DNA of 7,768 nt from Cocleimonas sp. (GTDB taxonomy: Bacteria > Pseudomonadota > Gammaproteobacteria > Thiotrichales > Thiotrichaceae), in assembly GCA_023146675.1 (NCBI GenBank), contig JAGLBQ010000336.1, positions 1 to 7,768 of the forward strand, in the 5' to 3' direction. Positions 1 through 7,512 of this stretch are shown piece after piece. Both the position numbers and the translations under genes were made by a program. The first letter of the stretch is position 1, and every line of letters begins with the position of its first letter. The notes under the pieces were generated by a model, which was not told where the DNA came from, made no database searches, and saw only the letters and a list, made by a program, of their open reading frames with translations.

Positions 1-2642
1 CTATCATCGTATTGGTGTTGAATGCCATTACTGCTGGTCACGCGGTCTAACCCATCATAACCATAAGCATGATCAAAGGGGGCGGGGATATTGGTGATAT
101 TGCCCCGTTGATCATAGGTCACTTTTTTACCATTAAGCTGGTCTATTATTCCCTTGAGGGTAAAGGTAAATTGTAGATTCTCTGCGGTTTGTTGAATCCC
201 TTGCGGTTGTTCTGCTTGAATGGTTTTGCGTCGTCCATTTTGATCCAGCGTTAGCGCGTAATTGAGTATTTTATTACTTCCTTTTTGGGTATTAATACCC
301 AGTAATTCACCTGCTAAATTACGTTGATAGCTTGTTTCTACGCCATTAGGAAAAACTTGGCGTTGTAATGCGCCTGTAAAGGCATCGTGGTTAAAGGTGA
401 ACTTGCCTGCATCACCTGTTAACTGCGTGAGTTGATTCAGTCCATTGTAGCCATACGCTATATTCAATCCTGCGTACTGCTTGGTTTTCATGCGTCCCGC
501 ACTATCATAACGGTAGCTTGTTTTACCCGTTGCCGAATCAACTGTTTTTAGCTCACCAAAGGCGGTGTAATCATAGCGACGTTGTCCACTGCGCCCATAG
601 CCAGACCAGTTAACCGTGGTTTTTTGTCCTAATGCGTTATAGCTGTAATTAACACTAAACTTATCACTGCTTTTAAGTTGGATGAGGTTGCCCGCAGGAT
701 CATGGCTGTACGTAATACCATTGCCATCAGGCGCTTTATAGGTGGTAGTTAAACCATCTTTAGAATAAGCCCACGTTTCTGTGCCTTTAAGGTCACTACG
801 GGATAAGCGTCGTCCTAAGCCGTCGTAACGAAACGTGGTCACTAGCTTTGATGGATCAGTAATTTTAGTGAGGTTATTATTGTCATCATAAGCATACTCG
901 CTACTAAAACTCTCTGAGCCTTTGCTTTGTGTTACCTTAATTAATCGTCCTAAACTGTCGGTTTCACGGCGCATTTTATTGCCATTAGCTTCAGTAAGAG
1001 TAGTAATTCGTCCGCCTTGGCTATACGCAATCCCTGTATAACGTTTTTTATTTTTATCTAAAAAGACATTAATTCCTGTGGGACGGTCTAATTTATCGTA
1101 GCTAATTTGCACACGTTTTTGATCACTTTTACAATCTGCTTGTGCATTATTGCTTTCCATATCCCGACAGGAGCTGATGCTTTTTAGATTCCCATTGGGA
1201 TCGTATGCTTTGCGGGTAATGCGGCGAGCTGTATCCTTTGCATTTTCATTGACCGTGCGTAAAGCACCACTTTGCAACGTATGAATACGGTCAATACGCC
1301 CTGTGGTTTCAGTTTTAACTTCATAAAGACGTAAATCTTTATCATATTGATAGCTTTTACATCGTTTTTCATTAGTGCTAGCAAGATGACAGGAGCGACT
1401 TACTTTGCCTGTTTTATCGTTATAGGCATAGGTAGTCGACTGGGCTTTAGCACTTTTGTAAGCGGTAGTGCGCTTGATGAGACGATTATTGTCGTCGTAT
1501 TGTAAATAGACATGCCCTATGGATGCGGTGGCTTTTACTGAGCCTAAATTGCCAGAGCAAGAGGACACGCCTGAAATAATATGATCTATATTATCGTTTG
1601 CATCATAAGCTAAGCAGGTAAAGGTATTACCCAAAGAACGCTGGGTAGAGATTAAACGTCCTGCATTATCGTAGGCTCTTTGTTCTGTTACTAATACGCC
1701 TGTACTGTCTTTGGTAACAATCTTTTTTGGCTGTCCATCAATATTGTGTTCCGTAATTTCAAGCGTTTTATTGCCACGCTCTAATCGCTTAAGCAGACCA
1801 TTTTCATGTGTTAGTTGGGTATTGATCGTGCTTTGATTATTTCCTGATACGCTAATACGAGTGGGGGAATTATTTTTCCAATCAATAGCAGTCTGTAAGC
1901 CTGTCGGGGTTGTGAGTGTTTTTAAATCATGCTGGCTTGTGTAACTTAAACTTGATTGTCTATTGGCAGGATCAGTTATCTTAGTAAGATCAAAATTATC
2001 TGAGCTACCTGTACCACCAAAATTTAAGGTGGTCTTATGACCTTTATTATCCTTTTGATAATCAGGCAGTAAAGCATAAATACCGTCTTTGCTATAGGCT
2101 TGTAATGTTGGCACTGTTCCTGAAGCCGCATTAACAGGGGTAACTTTCGTTAGGCGATAGTTTTTATCCCATTGATAACGGGCTCCCTGACCTGTTGGGC
2201 TATTAAAACTCATGGTCTGGGTTCCCCAAGTAAAGCGGTAATGCCCTACGCTGTTATTGCTGGCGGTGTACCCTGTATCTTGCTGTTCTACTCGCCCTTG
2301 TGCATCGTATTTAATCTGTAATTGCTTTTTAATGTCCAGATTGTTTTCGCTCGCATTGGCTTGATAGATCACTCGCAAACGATCATTTTGATACACATAT
2401 CGCCACACATTACCGCGCCTATCAGTAACCGCTTTTAATAAACCATTGACCGTGTAGTCATAACGAACTGTGCGACCTAAAGGCAGGCTAATGGTCTTTA
2501 ATTTATTCCCTGTGTAAGCAAAGCTAATTTTACGCCCTGCGGTATCAGTAATTGCCGTTAGATTCTTGCCATTATAAGTAAGTTGCAATGTATTCTTATG
2601 TCGGCTTTCAATCTTGGATAATTTGCCAGTACCATCAAAATA
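1..2642 (-). repeat. YD-repeat (RHS core) region of the secreted protein
   Basis: From about residue 560 to the edge the protein repeats a degenerate unit of roughly 20 residues, of the form YD-x-x-G-R/N-L followed by a short strand. Clear copies include YDAQGRVEQ, YDNAGRLIS, YDDNNRLIK, YDPNGNLKS, YDDNNNLTK, YDGLGRRLS, YDSAGRMKT, YDQRGNITN and YDGLDRVTS. Others are worn (HDPAGNLIQ, YTAFGELKT, LDQNGRRKT). The last visible residues are QYDD, so at least one more unit follows outside the window. The DNA of the units has diverged, so this is a protein-level repeat and not a tandem DNA repeat. Confidence 0.9.
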
Positions 2643-4322
2643 ATAGCCTGTTTTTTTACGTGTCGTTAATAACCAGCCATTACCTTGTGCTTGTAGTTGG
2701 TAGCGATTATTAGGCGTAACAGCCAGCCATGTAGCGCCCGATTTAATAAAGCCATCCCGACTACCATCCCCCCAAATAACCTCAGCCTGCTGACCTTTGA
2801 AGCGTAATTGAATATGGTAACTATGCGTCCAACCGCGTCCAAGCGGTTCGGTTATTGCATCCCCAAAGCTATCTTTACCATCAACCATGCTGTTGTAAGC
2901 ACGTATAAAGGAAAAATCTATATCTTTGCCTGCCATAGAAGCATCATGATCACTGTAGTGAAAATTACCTGTTACTGCATTGACACCAAAACCTGCAGAT
3001 TGGGTGGCTGGGGCGTGGTTATTGGGATTGCCGAGGAGGAATGATGTTTTAAACGTATCGGGTAATTCTGGGTTTGTGGGAGTATCATCCTGACTAATCA
3101 CAATATTATGGGTATAGACTGTGCTTTTATTATGGTTACTGTCTTGCGCCGTTGCTCTAATGGTAAACGTACCTTTTGAGGTATAGCGATGATTCAGCGA
3201 AAATTCGCTCTGGTTTTGGTTTGCACTGGTGTATTTTTTACCATCACCCCATTTAATTGTATTAATCACCTTTTCTGCATCAGGTTCTATTGTTTTAAAG
3301 GTAAAACCTAACGGTGTATTCACTTTTCCTGTTTGTGGGCAATTTATGCAACGTATAGTTGGTTTTTGGTTAGTTTTTGTTTTAAGAGTAAATTTAATGG
3401 TATTGCTTCGTTTAGAATAACCTTTAGTATTATGAGCTTGAGCATAAACACTATATTCCACGCCTCTTTTTAAAAGATCTATAGTCTCAAAAAGCTCTAA
3501 GTTTTGTCCCGTTTCAGGTGAAGGACGTTTGGTTGCCGTCTTTCCATTCCCTATAAAGGTTACTAAATACCAGTTTGGGCTGTTAGTCGATGATGTCCAA
3601 GATAATCCAATTTTTCCCTTGCTATTATCTACTGTTGCTGTTCTTAAAATAGGAGAAGATGGAGCATCCTTTTTTGGATCATTTGTAACGGTAATAACAA
3701 AGGAGTCTGATGCAGTTGCACCCTGACTATCTTTGATAGTTAAAGTAAAATTAAATTTTCTATCATTATTGACTAATGGAGGAAGGCAGGTAGAGGAATT
3801 ATCACATGTTAATTTTTGATCAGGCATTAGTGGAAAAGGTCTATCCCTATTACTAAAACGGCCTGAAATTGTTGCACTATAAGGTGGAGCACCACCACTA
3901 ACAGAAAAAGGTTGAGTTGAAGCGGTGTATTCAACCCATGAAAAATTTCCAATGGAAACATTTAGAGGTTCCGCACTACCACTAACCCTAATTGACACGG
4001 TCTTCTTATCACTGCAAATAGAATGACTTCCTTTTTGACATGACCAAATGACCATTTGGTAATCACCAATATCATCCACCTGAGGTTTCATTTTTAGATA
4101 ACCGGAACGATATTGATCATTATTGTTATGTATAGTCAACCAAGATGGTCTTCCAGTAACGTGCATTTGATAATTACCAACACCATCCTTGTTAGTAAAA
4201 TTTAGCCTCCCTTCTCTTCCTGCTTCAACTGAAATTGACAAAGGAATATCAAAGGAAATACTAGCGGCTTGAACAGGAGATAAAACTACTAAGAAAAAAA
4301 AGAAAAAAATACGGATAAACAT
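1..4322 (-). CDS. Secreted RHS/YD-repeat protein with Ig-like, FN3-like and PKD-like N-terminal modules (C-terminus off left edge)
   Basis: The frame stays open for 1440 codons from the ATG at 4322 to the window edge, with no stop or frameshift seen. AAGG lies 9 bases before the ATG. Residues 1-19 form a Sec signal peptide. Modules follow: an Ig-like fold at about 20-115 (PSWLTI, then DDIGDY), a second at about 120-215 (SGGAPPY, then IKDSQGATASDSF), an FN3-like module at about 220-318 (LSWTSS, then YSVYAQAHN) and a PKD-like module at about 320-405 (WGDG at 358-361). A DUF6531-type RHS entry segment (GVNAVTGNF, then LGRGWTHSY) spans about 440-500. YD repeats fill about 560 to the edge, for example YDNAGRLIS, YDPNGNLKS and YDGLGRRLS. 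In known RHS proteins the repeats form a hollow shell around a C-terminal effector, often a toxin used against neighbouring cells. That part, and the usual DPIGL-type core end, are not in the window. There are no PAAR or VgrG parts, so Sec export to the surface or outside is inferred. All twelve cysteines are in close pairs. The family call is secure; toxicity is inference. Confidence 0.93.
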   Translation of the reverse strand, partial: MFIRIFFFFFLVVLSPVQAASISFDIPLSISVEAGREGRLNFTNKDGVGNYQMHVTGRPSWLTIHNNNDQYRSGYLKMKPQVDDIGDYQMVIWSCQKGSHSICSDKKTVSIRVSGSAEPLNVSIGNFSWVEYTASTQPFSVSGGAPPYSATISGRFSNRDRPFPLMPDQKLTCDNSSTCLPPLVNNDRKFNFTLTIKDSQGATASDSFVITVTNDPKKDAPSSPILRTATVDNSKGKIGLSWTSSTNSPNWYLVTFIGNGKTATKRPSPETGQNLELFETIDLLKRGVEYSVYAQAHNTKGYSKRSNTIKFTLKTKTNQKPTIRCINCPQTGKVNTPLGFTFKTIEPDAEKVINTIKWGDGKKYTSANQNQSEFSLNHRYTSKGTFTIRATAQDSNHNKSTVYTHNIVISQDDTPTNPELPDTFKTSFLLGNPNNHAPATQSAGFGVNAVTGNFHYSDHDASMAGKDIDFSFIRAYNSMVDGKDSFGDAITEPLGRGWTHSYHIQLRFKGQQAEVIWGDGSRDGFIKSGATWLAVTPNNRYQLQAQGNGWLLTTRKKTGYYFDGTGKLSKIESRHKNTLQLTYNGKNLTAITDTAGRKISFAYTGNKLKTISLPLGRTVRYDYTVNGLLKAVTDRRGNVWRYVYQNDRLRVIYQANASENNLDIKKQLQIKYDAQGRVEQQDTGYTASNNSVGHYRFTWGTQTMSFNSPTGQGARYQWDKNYRLTKVTPVNAASGTVPTLQAYSKDGIYALLPDYQKDNKGHKTTLNFGGTGSSDNFDLTKITDPANRQSSLSYTSQHDLKTLTTPTGLQTAIDWKNNSPTRISVSGNNQSTINTQLTHENGLLKRLERGNKTLEITEHNIDGQPKKIVTKDSTGVLVTEQRAYDNAGRLISTQRSLGNTFTCLAYDANDNIDHIISGVSSCSGNLGSVKATASIGHVYLQYDDNNRLIKRTTAYKSAKAQSTTYAYNDKTGKVSRSCHLASTNEKRCKSYQYDKDLRLYEVKTETTGRIDRIHTLQSGALRTVNENAKDTARRITRKAYDPNGNLKSISSCRDMESNNAQADCKSDQKRVQISYDKLDRPTGINVFLDKNKKRYTGIAYSQGGRITTLTEANGNKMRRETDSLGRLIKVTQSKGSESFSSEYAYDDNNNLTKITDPSKLVTTFRYDGLGRRLSRSDLKGTETWAYSKDGLTTTYKAPDGNGITYSHDPAGNLIQLKSSDKFSVNYSYNALGQKTTVNWSGYGRSGQRRYDYTAFGELKTVDSATGKTSYRYDSAGRMKTKQYAGLNIAYGYNGLNQLTQLTGDAGKFTFNHDAFTGALQRQVFPNGVETSYQRNLAGELLGINTQKGSNKILNYALTLDQNGRRKTIQAEQPQGIQQTAENLQFTFTLKGIIDQLNGKKVTYDQRGNITNIPAPFDHAYGYDGLDRVTSSNGIQHQYDD
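4266..4322 (-). other. Signal peptide coding segment of the RHS protein
   Basis: The first 19 residues read MFIRIFFFFFLVVLSPVQA and are followed by AS. There is one basic residue (R4), a hydrophobic core at 5-14 made mostly of Phe and Leu, and a VQA/A site that fits signal peptidase I. No cysteine sits at the cleavage site, so it is not a lipoprotein signal. The five consecutive Phe residues are unusual and result from T-rich runs in the gene. Confidence 0.85.
4294..4309 (-). repeat. Homopolymer pair (8 T and 7 T on the coding strand) inside signal-peptide codons
   Basis: On the plus strand there are eight A, one G, then seven A. Read on the coding strand this is T7-C-T8 across codons 5-11 of the RHS gene. 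Runs of this length are prone to polymerase slippage. A one-base change would shift the frame within the first dozen codons and abolish the protein. Whether slippage occurs here is not shown by one sequence. Confidence 0.6.
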
Positions 4323-4331
4323 AGCAAATAA

Positions 4332-4335
4332 CCTT
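4332..4335 (-). promoter_or_regulatory. Ribosome binding site of the RHS gene
   Basis: AAGG on the minus strand (within TAAGG) lies 9 bases before the ATG at 4322. Together with the signal peptide that begins directly at this ATG, it fixes the start. Confidence 0.65.
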
Positions 4336-4353
4336 ACCCAAAATTAAGGCAAA

Positions 4354-4368
4354 CAACCGTTCAGGTTG
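4354..4368. other. Small inverted repeat in the leader of the RHS gene
   Basis: CAACC and GGTTG flank a five-base loop, giving a perfect 5-bp stem about 30 bases before the RHS start codon. On the minus strand it is followed by only three T, so it is a poor rho-independent terminator. It could be a leader hairpin or chance. Next to it, TAAGCTTA (4372-4379) is a perfect 8-base palindrome of the same uncertain status. Confidence 0.3.
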
Positions 4369-4418
4369 AGTTAAGCTTAGTCTTTTACACTATTATCGCT
4401 TATTTTACAAACATTTTT

Positions 4419-4446
4419 ATTATTATCTCATCATCAGGATTGTAAG
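4419..4446 (-). promoter_or_regulatory. Weak candidate promoter for the RHS gene
   Basis: On the minus strand CTTACA (4441-4446) and AATAAT (4419-4424) are separated by 16 bases and resemble sigma-70 boxes. The implied start of transcription is near 4412, leaving a leader of about 90 bases. The region is AT-rich, so chance matches are easy. Another -10-like GATAAT lies closer to the gene without a convincing -35 box. Confidence 0.25.
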
Positions 4447-4506
4447 CCGACACCTTAGCGCGACCATTAATAATAGCTAAATAAGTATTGAGTCATTTCC
4501 GTGAAA

Positions 4507-6561
4507 TCAAGCATGCAAATAACGCACAGACGCGGATACTTTTTTCAGGGAGGAAACAGGAGAAGTTGTGGGTATCGCCATTTCTTTTATTTGTAGTGAT
4601 TGAGGAATAGTGTCTGATGTCAGTAGTAAAACCAGTTTTTTGCTGGCGCGTGTCATTCCCATATACAGTTTACGTGTGTTTTCCAGCGCTAATGCATGGC
4701 GCTCACGATCACCAATTCCTTTTCTATGTTCTTTATTAAAGAGTGCTTGTAAACCTGTGATAAAGACAATTGGGCTTTCAATGCCTGTTGCTGAGTTTAG
4801 TTCACAAACTCGCAGTGCATCTTCATTCCAGTAGGGATCAGTTAAGATACAGGCTGGTTTTCCAAGGGTGTTTTTTAATGTTTGTAACAATGGGCGTACA
4901 TTGAAACTTCCAGCATCTAAGATAAGAATGTCTCGCGCTGCTGTACCTTGTTGCAACAACTTATGGATCTCGCTTAGTAAACGGTTCTGCTCATCTTTTT
5001 TATGATAAAAATGCAATAGTGTGGGGGCTATACAGTCTGATGGTGGAATGCCATCGAGTGATTTATGCGCTAGCATATGGTCAGTTTCATCGGGAATACG
5101 ATTAAAGCGGAATTCATCGGCAACTTTTAAGATTAAAGGATTGGAGCGATAATTTTTTTGTAATCGAAAAGTGCGGTTACGTAAATCAAGCCCTGTTTCT
5201 TTCCAACTTAGATGACGGTTTAAAAAGCCCTGATCGGGATCGGCAACCATAAAGAGCTGCCCCGTTTTAGGCTTAATTGATTTTTTAATCAATTCAAACC
5301 AGATAGGTGCAAAGTATTGTGCTTCATCTACTAATACATGATCATACTGCTCTATAGTTACTTTGCCTTCCTGCGTATCGCGCCATAATTGGCGTGGTAA
5401 GTCAGCCCAGAGCATTATATGACGCGCATTTAATATTGTATCAAAGTCTAAAAGTGCTCGCCATAGACGTTCACGCATTACTTCATTTAGAGAATAGGCT
5501 TGTCCTGAACGATCTACCCTTAAATAATTAGCTTCTGTAAAAATTAGGCGGTCTTTAATAAAATTGATTTCACGTAAAAAGAGATTCTTAGTAAAGGATG
5601 TTCCTTTAAAGTGACGCTCCAGCATTTGCACTACAACATCCATAACCTCATCTTCATAAACAAAGCGGCGTGTCCCCTTCCATTGGCGCAGACACCATTC
5701 CATAAAAGGTTGACACTCATTTTCTTGATGTTGAAATAGACCTTCATAGCGTGATCTTAGATAATGATTAATCGCTTTATTATGGGTTAGAAGCAGAATT
5801 TTTTTGTCTGGATAAAGTTCACGTAATAGTTTGGTACGGTGCAAGAGAATTAATGATTTTCCGCTACCAGCAGCGCCATGAACTAAACGTAAATTGTATT
5901 TATGAGGTAGATCTGTATCTGCTTTTAATACTAAGTCTTGTTTTAGCGCAAATTCTTGTTCATTGCTTAGTAAAAACTGTTCTAACTGTGGTGTTGATTT
6001 ATTTTTTGTATGATGGAGTGAATGATTTTTTGATAGCGTAGACTCAGGACTAAAACGACTGCGCATATATTCAAGCGCATAGTTCGACATGGATATACCA
6101 ATATATTGAGTCACTAAATTTAAAAATAATGGCGGAGTTAGCACGTCATGACCAAAGAGGCGTAAACCAGACGATGTTAACTGTAGGCGCGTATTGGCTT
6201 CTATTCCCTTTGGTAAAATAACAATTAAGGGTGCTAAAACATCGGCGTGAGTATGTAATTTTTCAGGGAGGAGTGAATGCTGAAAACGCACTAGCTTGTG
6301 TAGTGACTCTGTTTTATGCGTAAGAATTTTTTTAGTATCAAGTTCTGATAAATCATGTGATTGTGAACTATCGCTACAAATAAAGACCAACAGTGATCTA
6401 TTTTCCTGTTGCAAACAAAATAATGTCCCTACAGGAAGGTCTTTACTAGATAAGTGTTGCGTTATTTTATAGCCACTCGCTAACGTGCTTCTTAGATGAT
6501 TATAAAGTTGCGTGGCGACATCGTCCGCTGCCACTGCATACTTAGGTAATGCAATTGCCAT
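4507..6561 (-). CDS. UvrD-like superfamily 1 helicase with unassigned N-terminal domain
   Basis: This complete 684-residue ATP-dependent helicase or translocase carries the SF1 motifs in order. They are a Q-like SNEQEFAL (199-206), Walker A GAAGSGKS (229-236), motif Ia LLLTHN (256-261), motif II VLVDEAQ (409-415), motif III LFMVADPDQ (436-444), motif IV LQKNYRSN (467-474), motif V SATGIESPIVF (590-600) and motif VI YMGMTRAS (633-640). The wording around motifs II to IV, including SWKETGLDLRNRTFRL, resembles stand-alone helicases that often carry an N-terminal NERD nuclease-like domain. Here residues 1-195 show no clear nuclease motif; LLVFICSD (57-64) may be a decayed counterpart of the usual E-x-K strand. 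Motif V has Thr592 where UvrD and Rep have Lys. The start is well supported by AAGGGG 7 bases upstream. The length equals that of E. coli HelD, but the motifs do not match it closely. Fold and ATPase are secure; substrate (DNA or RNA) and role (repair, RNA metabolism or defence) are unknown. Confidence 0.9.
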   Translation of the reverse strand: MAIALPKYAVAADDVATQLYNHLRSTLASGYKITQHLSSKDLPVGTLFCLQQENRSLLVFICSDSSQSHDLSELDTKKILTHKTESLHKLVRFQHSLLPEKLHTHADVLAPLIVILPKGIEANTRLQLTSSGLRLFGHDVLTPPLFLNLVTQYIGISMSNYALEYMRSRFSPESTLSKNHSLHHTKNKSTPQLEQFLLSNEQEFALKQDLVLKADTDLPHKYNLRLVHGAAGSGKSLILLHRTKLLRELYPDKKILLLTHNKAINHYLRSRYEGLFQHQENECQPFMEWCLRQWKGTRRFVYEDEVMDVVVQMLERHFKGTSFTKNLFLREINFIKDRLIFTEANYLRVDRSGQAYSLNEVMRERLWRALLDFDTILNARHIMLWADLPRQLWRDTQEGKVTIEQYDHVLVDEAQYFAPIWFELIKKSIKPKTGQLFMVADPDQGFLNRHLSWKETGLDLRNRTFRLQKNYRSNPLILKVADEFRFNRIPDETDHMLAHKSLDGIPPSDCIAPTLLHFYHKKDEQNRLLSEIHKLLQQGTAARDILILDAGSFNVRPLLQTLKNTLGKPACILTDPYWNEDALRVCELNSATGIESPIVFITGLQALFNKEHRKGIGDRERHALALENTRKLYMGMTRASKKLVLLLTSDTIPQSLQIKEMAIPTTSPVSSLKKVSASVRYLHA

Positions 6562-6568
6562 GATAAAT

Positions 6569-6574
6569 CCCCTT
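6569..6574 (-). promoter_or_regulatory. Strong ribosome binding site of the helicase gene
   Basis: AAGGGG on the minus strand, 7 bases before the ATG at 6561. It is the best Shine-Dalgarno match in the window and decides the start. Confidence 0.75.
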
Positions 6575-6629
6575 AAAACGGTGTACTCTCTATTTCATTG
6601 TCTTATTTTTTATATATGCACCGTCTATC

Positions 6630-6657
6630 AGTATACATTTTTTATAGGCTATGTAAA
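6630..6657 (-). promoter_or_regulatory. Candidate sigma-70 promoter of the helicase gene
   Basis: On the minus strand TTTACA (6652-6657) matches 5 of 6 bases of the -35 consensus. TATACT (6630-6635) matches 5 of 6 of the -10 consensus. The spacer is 16 bases. Transcription would start near 6623, giving a leader of about 60 bases that contains the AAGGGG site. It lies in the 141-bp divergent region shared with apaH, so a regulator bound here could affect both genes. Confidence 0.5.
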
Positions 6658-6702
6658 AACATTTTATCGTTGTGCTGTACCTAATAGGGTAAAGTATAGT
6701 AT

Positions 6703-7512
6703 ATGGCAATATACGCAATTGGTGACATTCAAGGATGCTATGATCCTTTTAGACGATTACTCGATAAAATACAATTTACTCCCGAAAAGGACACGCTATG
6801 GATAGCAGGTGACTTAGTTAGTCGAGGCACACAATCACTTGAAGTGTTACGTTTTATAAAAAGTCTGGATAAAGCGGCTATCAGTGTACTGGGTAATCAT
6901 GATATCTCATTGATTGCTAGTCATTATGGCTTGTTTAAACCACATAAAACATTGACACCTATTTTCTCTGCGCCTGACCGCGAGGAACTGATAGATTGGC
7001 TACGTAATAGACCTTTTTTACATGTTGATAAAACACTGGGGTATTGCATGGCGCATGCAGGTATTTCACCGTCTTGGACGCTTGAGCAGGCAATATCTTG
7101 TGCTCAGGAGATACAAATTCCCTTGCGTAGCAATCAAGCAAGCTCATGGCTAAAAGAAATTTACGGAAATAAACCCGCTAAGTGGAAAGATGATCTACAA
7201 TCATACAAACGAGATCGTTATAGTTTGAACAGTTTCGTGCGGATGCGCTATAGTAAGGCGAAAGGTGCGCTTAATTTTCATCTCAAAAAAAATCCTTTTG
7301 AAATGAAGGATAAATACCCCAAGTTGATGCCATGGTTTCTTTGTCCAATCAGAAAACCTCTCCCTGTTAAGGTTGTTTTTGGTCACTGGTCTAGCCTTGG
7401 TTTTTATCAAGATGAAAATGTAATCGCTCTCGACACAGGTTGTGTCTGGAATAAAAAACTTACCGCCATCCAATTGAACACAGAAATAATTACCTCCGTG
7501 GAATGCCCATAA
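6703..7512 (+). CDS. apaH: Bis(5'-nucleosyl)-tetraphosphatase, symmetrical (ApaH)
   Basis: ApaH splits diadenosine tetraphosphate (Ap4A) into two ADP in the cytoplasm, and in E. coli also removes Np4A-type caps from RNA. The 269 residues are close to the usual length. Metallophosphatase motifs are in order: GDIQGC (7-12), GDLVSRG (36-42), GNHD (64-67), HAGISPSW (118-125) and FGHW (226-229), then ALDTGCVW near the end. The first motif has Gln10 where E. coli has His; this variant occurs in other proteobacterial ApaH and does not by itself suggest inactivity. The start at 6703 is fixed by MAIYAIGDIQGC, which lines up with E. coli MATYLIGDVHGC. The ribosome binding site is weak (AGGG 13 bases upstream, or AAAG 8 bases upstream). 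The next gene overlaps the stop codon by one base. In enterobacteria apaH sits beside ksgA, apaG and folA; none is adjacent here. Confidence 0.96.
   Translation: MAIYAIGDIQGCYDPFRRLLDKIQFTPEKDTLWIAGDLVSRGTQSLEVLRFIKSLDKAAISVLGNHDISLIASHYGLFKPHKTLTPIFSAPDREELIDWLRNRPFLHVDKTLGYCMAHAGISPSWTLEQAISCAQEIQIPLRSNQASSWLKEIYGNKPAKWKDDLQSYKRDRYSLNSFVRMRYSKAKGALNFHLKKNPFEMKDKYPKLMPWFLCPIRKPLPVKVVFGHWSSLGFYQDENVIALDTGCVWNKKLTAIQLNTEIITSVECP

Noticed and set aside
1184..1384. 66-codon minus-strand frame
   Set aside because: It overlaps the YD-repeat coding sequence in another frame of the same strand. It is a shadow.
2808..3726. Three short plus-strand reading frames (2808-3044, 3229-3420, 3529-3726)
   Set aside because: They lie opposite the RHS frame, which has clear domains along its whole length. 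Their translations show no recognisable motif.
4354..4368. The inverted repeat as a rho-independent terminator for the helicase
   Set aside because: The stem is only 5 bp and is followed by three T. It also lies about 140 bases past the helicase stop, close to the RHS start codon.
4610..6041. Plus-strand frames at 4610-4834 and 5853-6041
   Set aside because: They are antisense to helicase motifs that are plainly real. There is no supporting start signal.
6703..6738. Loss of activity in ApaH because the first motif has Gln in place of His
   Set aside because: GDxQGC is a known natural variant in ApaH proteins of other proteobacteria. All other metal-binding motifs are intact.
6512..6805. 97-codon plus-strand frame crossing the helicase start, the intergenic region and the apaH start
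   Set aside because: It overlaps the well-supported 5' ends of both genes in a wrong frame. Its Phe/Tyr-rich middle only reflects AT-rich promoter DNA.
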